Position numbers and translations under genes: made by a program. The notes beneath the pieces are model-generated. The model saw only the letters and a list, made by a program, of their open reading frames with translations, was not told the DNA's origin and ran no database searches. Below are positions 1-14,946 of a stretch of 64,000 nucleotides of DNA, piece by piece. The DNA comes from Aromatoleum petrolei. GTDB lineage: Bacteria; Pseudomonadota; Gammaproteobacteria; Burkholderiales; Rhodocyclaceae. Position 1 is the stretch's first letter. Each line of letters opens with the position of its first letter. The stretch is from assembly GCF_017894385.1 (NCBI RefSeq), contig NZ_CP059560.1, positions 4,038,501-4,102,500 of the forward strand, in the 5' to 3' direction.

Positions 1-1259
1 CGCTGCTCAGAGGCGATGCACAGCGTGCGTTGGTCGATGCGCATGCCGCTGCCGCGCACCTCGCCAGCGAGGTTGCCGATCGCTTTCGCGACTGGCAGCG
101 GCTGAGCGAATTGCGCCGGGCGGCCGAGCAGGATTCGGTGGCTTCCGAGCGCGAACGTGACCTGCTCGCATGGCAGATCGATGAACTGCGCAACCTCGCG
201 TTCGATGCCGGTGAGTGGTCCGAGATCAATCAGGAGCACGCGCGCCTGGCTCATGCGGCGGGTCTCATGGAGGGGGCGGACGAGGCCCTTGCCACGCTTG
301 GCGAAGGCGAGGTCGCCGTCACCTCCCTGTTGCGACACATCTGCGTGCGTGTCGACGCGATGGCCGACATCGATCCGGGGCTTGGGGACGTGCGCGAACT
401 GCTCTCCGGTGCAGCGATCCAGGCAGACGAGGCCCTGCATGCGCTGCGTCGCTATCGCGACCGCCTGGACCTGGATCCGCAGCGGCTCGCCGAGATTGAG
501 CGCCGCATCGAGGCCGTGACCGATCTTGCGCGCAAGTATCGGGTCGAGCCTGATGGCCTGCCCGACTTGCTCGACCAGTGGACACGGACGCTCGACGAAC
601 TGGTCGCGCAGGCGGACCCCGTCCATCTTGCCGAGCAGGAAGCGCAGGCAAGAGCGGCGTACGAACAGGCGGCCACACGCCTTTCGCTTGCGCGTCGCCC
701 GGCGGCCGAGCGCCTTTCGCGCGAGGTAAGTGAAGCGATGCAGGCGCTAGCGATGGCGGGCGGTCAGTTTGCCGTGGCGCTGGAACCATGTGCGCCGTCC
801 GCGCATGGCGTCGAGACTGTCGAGTTCCGCGTGGCTGCGAACCCGAGTCAGCCCTTGCGCTCCCTGGCAAAGGTCGCCTCGGGGGGCGAGCTGTCACGCA
901 TTGGTCTTGCGATCCAGGTCATGACGAGCCGCGATTCCGCGACGCCGACGCTCATCTTCGATGAAGTCGATGTCGGCATCGGCGGCGGTGTGGCCGAAAT
1001 CGTCGGGAAGCTCCTGCACCGGCTGGGCCTGGAGCGACAGGTGCTGTGCGTCACCCATCTTCCCCAGGTCGCCGCATGCGCCGACTGGCAATGGAACATT
1101 GCCAAGTCGAACCGCGGAAACGAGGTCGTGAGTGCCGTAACGCCGCTCGAAGCCGAAGGTCGGATCGAGGAGATTGCGCGAATGCTCGGGGGAGTCAATA
1201 TCACCGACACCACTCGCCGCCATGCCGCGGAAATGCTTGGGCTGAGCGCGGCGCTCTAG
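1..1259 (+). CDS. recN: DNA repair protein RecN, C-terminal three quarters (5' end cut off by window)
   Basis: RecN is an SMC-like ATPase that acts at double-strand breaks during recombinational repair. The reading frame is open from base 3, giving 418 residues, so the N-terminal Walker A half is missing because the window starts inside the gene. The middle is a long Glu/Arg/Ala-rich coiled coil. The C-terminal ATPase lobe is intact: the ABC-type signature ASGGELSRIGLA, the Walker B segment LIFDEVDVGIGG, and the switch histidine in CVTHLPQVAA. In-frame TTG and ATG codons downstream of base 3 are internal, because family similarity (LLRGDAQRALVDAH) extends to the window edge. It ends 31 bases from the end of the convergent fur gene. 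Confidence 0.95.
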   Translation, partial: LLRGDAQRALVDAHAAAAHLASEVADRFRDWQRLSELRRAAEQDSVASERERDLLAWQIDELRNLAFDAGEWSEINQEHARLAHAAGLMEGADEALATLGEGEVAVTSLLRHICVRVDAMADIDPGLGDVRELLSGAAIQADEALHALRRYRDRLDLDPQRLAEIERRIEAVTDLARKYRVEPDGLPDLLDQWTRTLDELVAQADPVHLAEQEAQARAAYEQAATRLSLARRPAAERLSREVSEAMQALAMAGGQFAVALEPCAPSAHGVETVEFRVAANPSQPLRSLAKVASGGELSRIGLAIQVMTSRDSATPTLIFDEVDVGIGGGVAEIVGKLLHRLGLERQVLCVTHLPQVAACADWQWNIAKSNRGNEVVSAVTPLEAEGRIEEIARMLGGVNITDTTRRHAAEMLGLSAAL

Positions 1260-1290
1260 TCGTCGAGGGTGCTTCGGGACGTCCGCGCCC

Positions 1291-1722
1291 TTACAGCTTG
1301 CGATTCGGGCAGTCCTTCCTGAGGCAATCGGCGTACAGGTACAGCGAATGTTCGCGGACTGCGAAACCCCGCTCCTGTGCGATCTGATTCTGCCGGCGCT
1401 CGATCTCCGCGTCGAAAAATTCCTCCACCTTGCCGCACTGCACGCAGACGAGGTGGTCGTGATGGCCGCTCTCCTTCAACTCGAAGACGGCCTTGCCCGA
1501 TTCGAAATAGTGCCGTTCCAGCAGACCCGCCTGTTCGAACTGCGTCAGGACGCGGTAGACGGTGGCAAGTCCGATGTCCATCCCCTCCGCCATAAGCAGA
1601 CGATACACGTCCTCGGCGGTGAGGTGCCTCAGGTCCGACGTCTGGAACAGATCAAGGATCTTCAGGCGTGGGTAGGTGGCCTTGAGACCTATATTTTTTA
1701 GGTTTTGCGAGTTTTCTGACAT
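1291..1722 (-). CDS. fur: Ferric uptake regulator Fur
   Basis: Fur is a dimeric metal-dependent repressor that uses Fe2+ as corepressor to control iron uptake. The protein is 143 residues, normal for the family. The N-terminal winged helix covers about residues 1-82 and includes [12 protein letters not shown] and the recognition helix area [15 protein letters not shown]. The dimerisation domain has [16 protein letters not shown] (Cys93 and Cys96) and a second pair, Cys133 and Cys138, near the C-terminus. These four cysteines are the structural zinc site of the Fur class. It is transcribed divergently from bamE, an arrangement common in Betaproteobacteria. I see no convincing Fur box in the 120-base intergenic region, so autoregulation is not supported here. 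Confidence 0.96.
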   Translation of the reverse strand: MSENSQNLKNIGLKATYPRLKILDLFQTSDLRHLTAEDVYRLLMAEGMDIGLATVYRVLTQFEQAGLLERHYFESGKAVFELKESGHHDHLVCVQCGKVEEFFDAEIERRQNQIAQERGFAVREHSLYLYADCLRKDCPNRKL

Positions 1723-1842
1723 GGTCGCTCTGTTGGCTTGCAGTTCGCGCGGCCGCGTGGCTGCTGGCTACGTATGATATATTTTTTCGCCTTTGTCTGA
1801 AAAAAATACGCCGTTCGGCGCCAACGACCAAGATTTCCACTC
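1723..1842. promoter_or_regulatory. Divergent fur/bamE promoter region
   Basis: This 120-base interval separates the starts of the divergent fur and bamE genes, so it must carry both promoters. It holds an AT-rich block (about 1769-1810) unlike its GC-rich surroundings. On the minus strand TTTCAG-N17-TATCAT is a possible sigma-70 promoter for fur. On the plus strand TATGAT at about 1775 could be a -10 for bamE, without a clear -35. Assignment is tentative. Confidence 0.4.
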
Positions 1843-3101
<1,259 letters not shown>

Positions 3102-3127
3102 GCCGTTGCGGCGGTTCTTCGCCGTCG

Positions 3128-3156
3128 TTGCCTCGGGCGGCGCCAAACGATACAAT
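3128..3156 (+). promoter_or_regulatory. Sigma-70 promoter of carAB
   Basis: TTGCCT (3128-3133) and TACAAT (3151-3156) are separated by exactly 17 bases, a strong match to the sigma-70 consensus. Predicted initiation is near 3163, about 108 bases before the carA start and only about 10 bases before a terminator-like hairpin. Confidence 0.7.
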
Positions 3157-3173
3157 TCAGCGGTTTAGACAAG

Positions 3174-3209
3174 CGGGATTGGCCGACCAGCGGCTCGTCC
3201 CGTTTTTTT
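3174..3209 (+). terminator. Terminator-like hairpin in the carAB leader (possible attenuator)
   Basis: CGGGATTGGCCG (3174-3185) pairs with CGGCTCGTCCCG (3191-3202) across a 5-base ACCAG loop. Eleven of 12 positions pair if G-T is allowed. Seven T residues follow (3203-3209). The shape is that of an intrinsic terminator. It could simply end dapB transcripts, but it lies just downstream of the carAB promoter, so carAB transcripts must read through it. Confidence 0.7.
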
Positions 3210-3270
3210 CACGTTCGGGCAGGCCGGCTGCGCCTGTCCCTGTCTTTTCGGCTGAACTCAGGAGTTTGTC

Positions 3271-4413
3271 GTGACTGCTTCCCCGCCCGCCCTACTAGCA
3301 CTCGCCGATGGGACGGTATTTTTCGGCAAGGGAATCGGTGCGGCCGGCAGCACGGTTGGTGAGGTGATGTTCAACACCTCGATGTCCGGTTATCAGGAAA
3401 TCCTCACCGACCCGAGCTACTGCCGCCAGATCGTAACGCTGACTTATCCGCACATCGGGAATACCGGCGTGAACCGCGAGGACGTGGAGTCCGGGCGTGT
3501 GCATGCGGCCGGCCTCGTCATCCGCGATCTTCCCATTCTTCCGTCCAACTTTCGCATGGGTCAGACCCTCGATGCCTATCTCAAGGCCGAGAACGTGGTC
3601 GCCATCGCCGGCGTCGATACCCGCAAGCTGACGCGCGTGCTGCGCGAGAAGGGGGCCCAGGCTGGCTGCATCGTCACCGCGGCCGACGGAGCGCCGCTCA
3701 ATGCGGAAGCCGCGATCGCCCAGGCGCGCGCCTTCCCGGGGCTTGCCGGCATGGATCTCGCAAAGGTCGTGAGTGCAGATCGTGCCTTCGAATGGAGTGA
3801 AGGCGAATGGGTGCTCGGCTCGGGTTATCAGAACGACCCGAAGGCCCGCTTCCACGTCGTCGCCTATGATTTCGGCGTCAAGCGCAACATCCTGCGCATG
3901 CTGGCGAGCCGCGGCTGCAGGCTCACCGTCGTGCCCGCGCAGACTTCCGCAGCGGACGTGCTCGCGCTCAATCCGGACGGGATCTTCCTGTCGAACGGTC
4001 CCGGCGACCCCGAGCCCTGCGACTACGCGATCGCCGCGATTCGCGAGTTCCTCGCTCGTGGCATCCCGACCTTCGGCATCTGCCTCGGCCTTCAACTGAT
4101 GGCGCTTGCGTCGGGGGCGAAGACCGTGAAGATGAAGTTCGGCCATCACGGTGCGAACCACCCGGTCAAGGATCTCGACACCGGACAGGTGCTCATCACC
4201 AGCCAGAATCACGGCTTCGCGGTCGATGCCGACACTCTGCCGGCGAACCTGCGTCCGACCCATGTTTCCCTGTTCGACGGCAGTCTGCAGGGCATGGAGC
4301 GCACCGACGTGCCCGCCTTCTGCTTCCAGGGGCACCCCGAGGCGAGCCCGGGTCCGCACGACGTCGCCTACCTGTTCGACCGCTTCATCAAGCTGCTCGA
4401 AGCGCGCAAATGA
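3271..4413 (+). CDS. carA: Carbamoyl-phosphate synthase small subunit (glutamine amidotransferase)
   Basis: CarA hydrolyses glutamine and channels ammonia to CarB for carbamoyl phosphate, the precursor of arginine and pyrimidines. The 380-residue protein starts at GTG 3271 with an AGGAG ribosome site 7 bases upstream. The N-terminal CPSase domain (residues 1 to about 150) begins [13 protein letters not shown]. The class I glutaminase domain follows, with nucleophile Cys271 in FGICLGLQL and the His/Glu pair in [25 protein letters not shown] segment is typical. It is followed by carB after 54 bases. Control probably involves the leader hairpin at 3174-3209. Confidence 0.97.
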   Translation: MTASPPALLALADGTVFFGKGIGAAGSTVGEVMFNTSMSGYQEILTDPSYCRQIVTLTYPHIGNTGVNREDVESGRVHAAGLVIRDLPILPSNFRMGQTLDAYLKAENVVAIAGVDTRKLTRVLREKGAQAGCIVTAADGAPLNAEAAIAQARAFPGLAGMDLAKVVSADRAFEWSEGEWVLGSGYQNDPKARFHVVAYDFGVKRNILRMLASRGCRLTVVPAQTSAADVLALNPDGIFLSNGPGDPEPCDYAIAAIREFLARGIPTFGICLGLQLMALASGAKTVKMKFGHHGANHPVKDLDTGQVLITSQNHGFAVDADTLPANLRPTHVSLFDGSLQGMERTDVPAFCFQGHPEASPGPHDVAYLFDRFIKLLEARK

Positions 4414-4467
4414 TTCGCAAGCGGCAGCCAGCGCTGCCGCTCTTCAACGCAAGACCGAGGTTAGGCA

Positions 4468-7691
<3,224 letters not shown>

Positions 7692-7695
<4 letters not shown>

Positions 7696-8168
7696 ACAAG
7701 ACACCCCTTACCGTGAACGGTGCGGAGAAACTCCGCACCGAACTGCACCGCCTCAAGACCGTCGATCGTCCGAACGTGATCGCTGCCATCGCGGAAGCGC
7801 GCTCGCATGGCGATCTCTCCGAAAACGCGGAATACGATGCCGCGAAGGAGCGTCAGGGCTTCATCGAGGGTCGGATCAAAGAAGTCGAGGGAAAGATTGC
7901 GAACGCGCAGATCATCGATCCGCGCCTTCTCGATGCCGACGGGCGGTGTGTGTTCGGTGCCACCGTCAACCTCGAGGACATGGAGTCCGGGCAGACGGTC
8001 ATCTATCAGATCGTTGGGGACGATGAAGCCGACGTCAAGGAGAATAAGATCTCCATCAGTTCGCCGATCGCCCGCGCGCTGATCGGCAAGTACGCCGGCG
8101 ATATCGCAGAAGTTCAGGCGCCGGGCGGCGTGCGTGAGTACGAGATTATCGAAGTGCTCTACATCTGA
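7692..8168 (+). CDS. greA: Transcription elongation factor GreA
   Basis: GreA rescues backtracked RNA polymerase by stimulating transcript cleavage. The 158-residue protein has the N-terminal coiled-coil hairpin with the tip acidic segment [17 protein letters not shown] (about residues 38-54), which holds the Asp and Glu that coordinate catalytic magnesium. The C-terminal FKBP-like domain includes the conserved [13 protein letters not shown]. Its ATG overlaps the carB stop in ATGA, the same carAB-greA order seen in other Betaproteobacteria. A strong hairpin with a T run follows at 8175-8206. Confidence 0.96.
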
Positions 8169-8174
8169 ATGCAA

Positions 8175-8206
8175 ACGGGCCGGGGGTGCAGTCCCCGGCC
8201 CGTTTT
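8175..8206. terminator. Bidirectional intrinsic terminator between greA and yhbY
   Basis: ACGGGCCGGGG (8175-8185) pairs perfectly with CCCCGGCCCGT (8193-8203) across a 7-base loop. TTTT follows on the plus strand and AAA precedes, so the structure can serve both greA and the convergent yhbY, although the yhbY stop is 45 bases away. Confidence 0.85.
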
Positions 8207-8250
8207 GCGACCCGGCTGCGGGGCTGCATTTGCCCCGCAGCAATCCTGCA

Positions 8251-8718
8251 TTACCTGCCGCCGAGCGGCCCCGTCTTGCGAACGACCTTTCTGGTGCGCT
8301 TTTCCGCCAGCCGCTTCTTGTCGGCGGCGGCCTTGATCAGTGCCGTGCGCCGCGCAGCCGCGGCGAAAGCACGGGCGGACTTTGCTTTCGCCGCTCCCGG
8401 CGCGTTGCCCGCCGAGGCAACCCTCGGCGCGGTGGTGGCTTGTTCTTCGCGACGTTCCCGCCACACGACGAGGATCGTCCCGATGTGCTGGACGGGCGCG
8501 GCGTCGAGCTCCGTGCAGATCGCCTGCATCAGTGCGTCGCGGTCGGAGCGCTCGATACCGTGAACCTTGATCTTGATAAGCTCGTGTGCTTGCAGGGAAC
8601 GGTCGATCTCGCCCAGGACGGTGGCCGTGAGCCCGTTGCCGGCGACGCTGACGACGGGGTTCAGATGATGGGCCGCGGCCCGCAATTCGCGGCGACGGGC
8701 AGGGGATAGGTCGATCAT
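8251..8718 (-). CDS. yhbY: YhbY/CRM-domain RNA-binding protein with basic C-terminal tail
   Basis: YhbY proteins are small CRM-domain RNA-binding proteins that associate with pre-50S ribosomes. The start is set by [20 protein letters not shown], the conserved N-terminus, giving 155 residues. The CRM domain covers about residues 1-95 and has the [12 protein letters not shown] region typical of the fold ([20 protein letters not shown]). The following roughly 60 residues are an Ala/Lys/Arg-rich tail, absent from the about 97-residue E. coli protein. It is divergent from rlmE with only 24 bases between the start codons, an arrangement conserved with rlmE-ftsH in many Proteobacteria. Confidence 0.92.
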   Translation of the reverse strand: MIDLSPARRRELRAAAHHLNPVVSVAGNGLTATVLGEIDRSLQAHELIKIKVHGIERSDRDALMQAICTELDAAPVQHIGTILVVWRERREEQATTAPRVASAGNAPGAAKAKSARAFAAAARRTALIKAAADKKRLAEKRTRKVVRKTGPLGGR

Positions 8719-8742
8719 CGTTTTCTCAAATCTTTCAGGGGC

Positions 8743-9381
8743 ATGGATTCTACTCCCATGACTAGGACCAAGACCAGCAAGGCATGGATGCACGAGCATG
8801 TGAACGACGCTTACGTGCAGCGTGCCAAGAGCGAAGGCTACCGTTCGCGTGCCGCATACAAGCTGATGGAGATCGACGACAAGGACCACCTGCTGCGTCC
8901 CGGCATGATCGTTGTCGATCTTGGTGCGGCTCCGGGGTCGTGGACGCAGGTCGCCTTGCAGCGCGTAGGCAGGGGCGGGCGCGTGTTCGCGCTAGACCTT
9001 CTTCCTGTCGAGCCCCTGCCGGGCATGGAGTTCATCCAGGGCGACTTTCAGGAAGATATCGTGCTGGCCGACCTCGAAAGCCGACTCGCGGGTGAGCCCG
9101 TCGACCTTGTACTTTCCGACATGGCCCCCAATATGTCGGGTATCGACACCGTGGATCAGGCGCGCTCGATCCATCTCGGCGAACTTGCGCTTGATTTCGC
9201 GGCGCGGCACCTGAAGCCCGGCGGCAACTTTCTCATCAAGGTGTTTCAGGGCGCCGGCTTCATGGAGTTCCGCAGCGAGATCCAGCGCCATTTCGCAACG
9301 CTCCAGGTGCGCAAGCCGAAGGCCTCGCGTGACCGCAGTGCAGAGGTTTATCTCCTCGGATTGAAGCGCAAGGCGGACTGA
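8743..9381 (+). CDS. rlmE: 23S rRNA (uridine-2552 2'-O) methyltransferase RlmE (FtsJ/RrmJ)
   Basis: RlmE methylates the ribose of U2552 in the 50S subunit. The 212-residue frame has the SAM motif [15 protein letters not shown], the catalytic K-D-K-E residues (Lys in SRAAYKL, Asp in [10 protein letters not shown], Lys in FLIKVFQG, Glu in SAEVYLLGL), and family-typical length. The start is uncertain: ATG 8743 has an AGGGG too close for comfort, while ATG 8758 gives the more conserved [15 protein letters not shown] but has no clear ribosome site. It is upstream of ftsH, the classic heat-shock pair. Confidence 0.94.
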   Translation: MDSTPMTRTKTSKAWMHEHVNDAYVQRAKSEGYRSRAAYKLMEIDDKDHLLRPGMIVVDLGAAPGSWTQVALQRVGRGGRVFALDLLPVEPLPGMEFIQGDFQEDIVLADLESRLAGEPVDLVLSDMAPNMSGIDTVDQARSIHLGELALDFAARHLKPGGNFLIKVFQGAGFMEFRSEIQRHFATLQVRKPKASRDRSAEVYLLGLKRKAD

Positions 9382-9502
9382 GTGGGGCCTACGGTGCCGA
9401 TTGGCTGTCTTGATCGTGGCCATTGGTTTACGCAGCGGAACGTTCGCCACTAGAATGGGTCAATGTTTCGCTGCCCCCCCTACGGGCACATAAGGAAAGA
9501 AG

Positions 9503-11398
<1,896 letters not shown>

Positions 11399-11426
11399 TC
11401 CGATCGGCGATTGAAACGAACCGAAT

Positions 11427-11457
11427 CGGGCCGACAAGAGTCGGCCCGTTTCGTTTT
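11427..11457 (+). terminator. Intrinsic terminator after ftsH
   Basis: CGGGCCGAC (11427-11435) pairs perfectly with GTCGGCCCG (11440-11448) around an AAGA tetraloop, followed by TTTCGTTTT. Flanking AACGAA and TTCGTT extend the pairing. It ends 12 bases before the folP start, so folP either depends on read-through or has a promoter inside ftsH. Confidence 0.8.
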
Positions 11458-11469
11458 CAGGAGAAGGAA

Positions 11470-12303
11470 ATGGCGGTTCTCAAGTGTGGACGGTTCGATC
11501 TCGATCTCGAGCGCCCGCGCATCATGGCCATCATCAACACGACGCCGGATTCGTTCAGCGGCGACGGCCTGGGGCACGACCTCGATGCCGCCCTGAGACG
11601 CTGTGAGAGTGCTGTCGCGGCCGGTGCGCATATTCTGGACATCGGGGGCGAGTCGACCCGGCCGGGTTCAGATTCTGTCTCCGAACAGGAGGAACTCGAC
11701 CGGGTCATCCCGCTGGTCGAGCGCCTGGCCGGTTGGCCCGTTCCTGTCTCGATCGATACCGTTAAGCCCGCGGTCATGCGCGCCTCACTGGCCGCGGGTG
11801 GAAGCCTGATCAACGACATCAACGGATTCCGCGCCCCCGGGGCAATTGAGGCGGTCCGCGACTCCGATGCAGCCTTGTGTGTCATGCACATGCAGGGCGA
11901 ACCGCGCAGCATGCAGGCGGCTCCTCGCTACGACGACGTCGTAGGGGAGGTCGTCGATTTCCTGCTCAGACAAGTGCATGCCCTCGAGGTGCAGGGCGTC
12001 GCCAAGGCGCGCATCCTGCTCGATCCGGGTTTCGGCTTCGGCAAGACGCTCGAGCATAATCTCGCCCTTATGCGCGCACTCGATCACTTCCTCGAGACGG
12101 GATATCCGCTGCTGATAGGCGTGTCGCGCAAATCGATGCTGGGCGCGATTACCGGGCGCGGCGTTGACGAGCGGACCACTGCAAGCGTCGCCGCCGCCCT
12201 GGTCGCCATCGAACGCGGTGCGCGCATCGTCCGCGTTCACGACGTTGCTGCGACGCGCGACGCTGTCGCGGTGTGGGAGGCGGTGCAGTTCGGCGCATCC
12301 TGA
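11470..12303 (+). CDS. folP: Dihydropteroate synthase
   Basis: FolP condenses p-aminobenzoate with dihydropterin pyrophosphate in folate synthesis and is the sulfonamide target. The 277-residue TIM-barrel protein has the pterin-binding motifs IINTTPDSFSGDG near the N-terminus, GGESTRPGS, DINGFR, DPGFGFGKT and the Lys/Ser region IGVSRKSMLG. The start has a GGAG-type ribosome site (CAGGAGAAGGAA). It is followed after 63 bases by glmM, the usual ftsH-folP-glmM order. Confidence 0.96.
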   Translation: MAVLKCGRFDLDLERPRIMAIINTTPDSFSGDGLGHDLDAALRRCESAVAAGAHILDIGGESTRPGSDSVSEQEELDRVIPLVERLAGWPVPVSIDTVKPAVMRASLAAGGSLINDINGFRAPGAIEAVRDSDAALCVMHMQGEPRSMQAAPRYDDVVGEVVDFLLRQVHALEVQGVAKARILLDPGFGFGKTLEHNLALMRALDHFLETGYPLLIGVSRKSMLGAITGRGVDERTTASVAAALVAIERGARIVRVHDVAATRDAVAVWEAVQFGAS

Positions 12304-12366
12304 TCGGTGGGTGTCGCCGTGGCCGCCCGGGATGCGATAATTCGCCTTTTCTGATCGGAAGCAGTC

Positions 12367-13728
12367 ATGGCGCGCAAATATTTCGGGACCGACGGAGTTC
12401 GTGGCAAGGTCGGCGAGTCCGCGATAACCCCTGATTTCGTCATGCGACTCGGTTACGCCGCGGGCGTAACCTTGGTCGGGCGCGAGCAGCTGCCGCGGGG
12501 CGACCGTCCGGCCGTGCTGATCGGCAAGGACACGCGGATTTCCGGCTACATGCTCGAGGCCGCGCTGGAGGCGGGCTTTGCTGCTGCGGGAGTCGACGTG
12601 TTGCTCGCAGGCCCTGTTCCGACCCCCGCCGTGGCCTACCTCACGCGCGCCCTGCGCCTGCAGGCCGGAGTGGTGATTTCTGCGTCGCACAACCCCTATT
12701 ACGACAACGGGATCAAGTTTTTCTCGGCTGACGGAAACAAGCTGGCCGACGCCGTCGAGATGGAGATCGAGGCGCGCGTCGATCAGCCGATGGGCTGTGC
12801 GGAGTCGGCCAAGCTCGGCAAGGCGAGGCGCATTGACGACGCTGCGGGTAGGTACATCGAATTCTGCAAGAGCACCTTCCCGAACGAGCTCGATCTGCGC
12901 AAACTGAGGATCGTCCTCGACTGTGCCAATGGAGCGGCTTACCACATCGCGCCCAGCGTCTTTCACGAACTTGGCGCCGAAGTGGTTTCGGTGGGTGTCG
13001 ACCCCAACGGGCTCAACATCAACGAGTGCTGCGGCGCCACCTCGCCGGAACACTTGCGTGCCGCGGTTTTGGCCAACAAGGCGGATCTCGGTATCGCGCT
13101 CGACGGCGACGGTGACCGACTCATGATGGTCGACGCCAGCGGCGCGCTCTACGATGGCGACAAGCTGCTCTACGTGATCGCATCCGCGCAACGGACACTG
13201 GGGCGTCTGGATGGAGTTGTGGGCACCCTCATGAGTAACCTCGGATTCGAGCACGCCGTCGGCAGGCTGGGTGTGCCGTTTGCCCGGGCGAAGGTTGGCG
13301 ACCGCTACGTGCTCGAAATGCTCCAGGAGAAGGGCTGGAAGCTCGGCGGGGAGAACTCGGGGCACATCATCTGTCTCGACCGCCACACCACCGGAGACGG
13401 CATCATCTCCGCCCTGCAGGTCCTCGCAGCGCTGCAGTTCACGGGCAAGAGCCTGGCGGAGGCGTGTTCCGATCTCGTTTTCTATCCGCAGAAATTGATC
13501 AACGTTAAGCTTCCGGCCGGATTCAACTGGCAGGCGCACGCCGGTATCGCTGCGGCGGCTAGGGACGCCGAAGTGCGGCTGGGAAGCCGTGGTCGCGTGC
13601 TTCTTCGTCCTTCCGGGACCGAGCCGTTGCTTCGGGTCATGGTTGAAGGGCAGGATCGTGCCGAGGTCGACGGGCTTGCACGCGAGATCGCTGACTGCGT
13701 CGAGAAGGCCACTGTCGCGCAATATTAA
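12367..13728 (+). CDS. glmM: Phosphoglucosamine mutase
   Basis: GlmM converts glucosamine-6-phosphate to glucosamine-1-phosphate for UDP-GlcNAc, hence peptidoglycan and LPS. The 453-residue protein has all alpha-D-phosphohexomutase landmarks: FGTDGVRG at the N-terminus, the phosphoserine loop [16 protein letters not shown] (catalytic Ser107), the magnesium loop DGDGDRL, the sugar-binding GGENSGHI, and the phosphate-binding [15 protein letters not shown] near the C-terminus. Full length. No obvious terminator separates it from the downstream pst promoter. Confidence 0.97.
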   Translation: MARKYFGTDGVRGKVGESAITPDFVMRLGYAAGVTLVGREQLPRGDRPAVLIGKDTRISGYMLEAALEAGFAAAGVDVLLAGPVPTPAVAYLTRALRLQAGVVISASHNPYYDNGIKFFSADGNKLADAVEMEIEARVDQPMGCAESAKLGKARRIDDAAGRYIEFCKSTFPNELDLRKLRIVLDCANGAAYHIAPSVFHELGAEVVSVGVDPNGLNINECCGATSPEHLRAAVLANKADLGIALDGDGDRLMMVDASGALYDGDKLLYVIASAQRTLGRLDGVVGTLMSNLGFEHAVGRLGVPFARAKVGDRYVLEMLQEKGWKLGGENSGHIICLDRHTTGDGIISALQVLAALQFTGKSLAEACSDLVFYPQKLINVKLPAGFNWQAHAGIAAAARDAEVRLGSRGRVLLRPSGTEPLLRVMVEGQDRAEVDGLAREIADCVEKATVAQY

Positions 13729-13742
13729 TCCCGGTATATGAA

Positions 13743-13776
13743 CTGTCACATTCCTGAAATGTGTCGCAACTAAAGT
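13743..13776 (+). promoter_or_regulatory. Pho box and -10 element of pstSCAB
   Basis: CTGTCAC (13743-13749) and CTGAAAT (13754-13760) form two direct half-sites with a 4-base spacer, the layout of a PhoB binding site (CTGTCAT-N4-CTGTCAT). TAAAGT (13771-13776) lies 10 bases further on, the distance at which PhoB replaces a -35 element. Predicted leader is about 100 bases to the pstS ATG. Confidence 0.65.
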
Positions 13777-13886
13777 GTGCGCACTTCGGAATGCACCGGC
13801 CCGGCTGAGGTGTCGGCATGTCGTGCCGGCTTGGCCAGGTGCATCCGGTTCGGGCAATGACTCGGTTCATCCACTGGAGATTCACT

Positions 13887-14879
13887 ATGTCGGGTTTCAA
13901 GCAGACTGCTCTTGCAGCTGCCGTCCTCGTACTGGGAGCGCAAGCTGCGCATGCGCAGTCGCTGGTCAAGATCGACGGTTCGAGCACTGTGTTCCCGGTC
14001 ACCGAGGCGGTCGCCGAGGACTTCCAGTCCGCGAAGAAGGGTGCCGTGAAGGTTACGGTCGGCATCTCCGGGACCGGTGGTGGTTTCAAGAAATTCTGCC
14101 GCGGTGAGATCGACATCGCCGACGCCTCGCGCCCCATCCTGAAGAAGGAAATGGAGGCCTGCTCGCAAGCCGGGATCAAGTACGTCGAGCTGCCGGTCGC
14201 CTTTGATGCGCTGACCATCGTGGCGAATCCCAAGAACACATTCATCAAGCAGCTATCCGTCGAGCAGCTGAAGAAGATGTGGGAGCCGGGTGCGCAGGGC
14301 ACCATCAAGAGCTGGAAGCAAATCGATCCCTCCTTTCCGGATGCGCCACTCAAGCTGTTCGGTGCTGGGTCCGACTCGGGGACCTTCGATTACTTCACCG
14401 AGGCGGTCGTCGGCAAGGCGAAGGCCTCGCGCGGCGACTATACGGCGTCCGAGGATGACAACGTGCTGGTCCAGGGCGTCTCCCGCGACGTCAATGCGAT
14501 CGGTTACTTCGGTTATGCCTATTACGCCGAGAACCAGGGCAAGCTCAAGGCTGTGCCTATCGTCAACAAGGAAGGCAAGCCGGTCGAACCGGCTGCCGCG
14601 ACCGTGCTCGATGGTTCGTATAATCCCCTGTCTCGTCCGATCTTCATCTACGTAGCGGAAAAGTCCCTCGAAAAGGCAGAGGTCCGTGACTTCGTCACCT
14701 ACTATCTGAAGAATGCGAGCACGCTCGCGACCGAGGTCAAGTACGTTCCGCTTCCCGCCAAGGCGTACGAAATTGCCCTGGATCACGTCAACAAGAAAAA
14801 GCTCGGTACTGTTTTCGGTGGCGCAGCTGAAGTCGGTGTGACGGTCGATGCGCTCCTGGCTCGCGAAGCCAAGCTCTGA
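13887..14879 (+). CDS. pstS: Phosphate ABC transporter substrate-binding protein PstS
   Basis: PstS binds phosphate in the periplasm for PstCAB. ATG 13887 gives 330 residues starting MSGFKQTALAAAVLVLGAQA; upstream in-frame ATGs lack a ribosome site, whereas CTGGAG precedes this one. A signal peptide ends near residue 23 (AQAAHAQ). The mature N-terminus holds IDGSSTVFPVTEAVAEDF and GISGTGGGFKKFCRGEIDI, the phosphate-loop serines and the Asp region of the PstS/SphX-type binding proteins. GAGSDSGTFDYF supplies a further ligand loop. It is first in pstSCAB and preceded by a Pho box. Confidence 0.95.
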   Translation: MSGFKQTALAAAVLVLGAQAAHAQSLVKIDGSSTVFPVTEAVAEDFQSAKKGAVKVTVGISGTGGGFKKFCRGEIDIADASRPILKKEMEACSQAGIKYVELPVAFDALTIVANPKNTFIKQLSVEQLKKMWEPGAQGTIKSWKQIDPSFPDAPLKLFGAGSDSGTFDYFTEAVVGKAKASRGDYTASEDDNVLVQGVSRDVNAIGYFGYAYYAENQGKLKAVPIVNKEGKPVEPAAATVLDGSYNPLSRPIFIYVAEKSLEKAEVRDFVTYYLKNASTLATEVKYVPLPAKAYEIALDHVNKKKLGTVFGGAAEVGVTVDALLAREAKL

Positions 14880-14896
14880 TTTTGTCCGAAGCATGC

Positions 14897-14928
14897 GGTG
14901 CCCGGGTGTCTAGCCCGGGCGCCTCTTT
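14897..14928 (+). terminator. Intercistronic hairpin between pstS and pstC
   Basis: GGTGCCCGGG (14897-14906) pairs with CCCGGGCGCC (14914-14923) over 10 positions with one T-G pair and a 7-base loop, then TCTTTG. It is a weak terminator or an RNA-stabilising stem that would raise PstS output over the membrane components, as is common for binding-protein genes. Confidence 0.6.
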
Positions 14929-14946
14929 GTTGTTCGTAGGCGTCCA

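Noticed and set aside
1723..1842. Fur box for autoregulation
   Set aside because: AT-rich sequence is present, but no stretch resembles GATAATGATAATCATTATC well enough.
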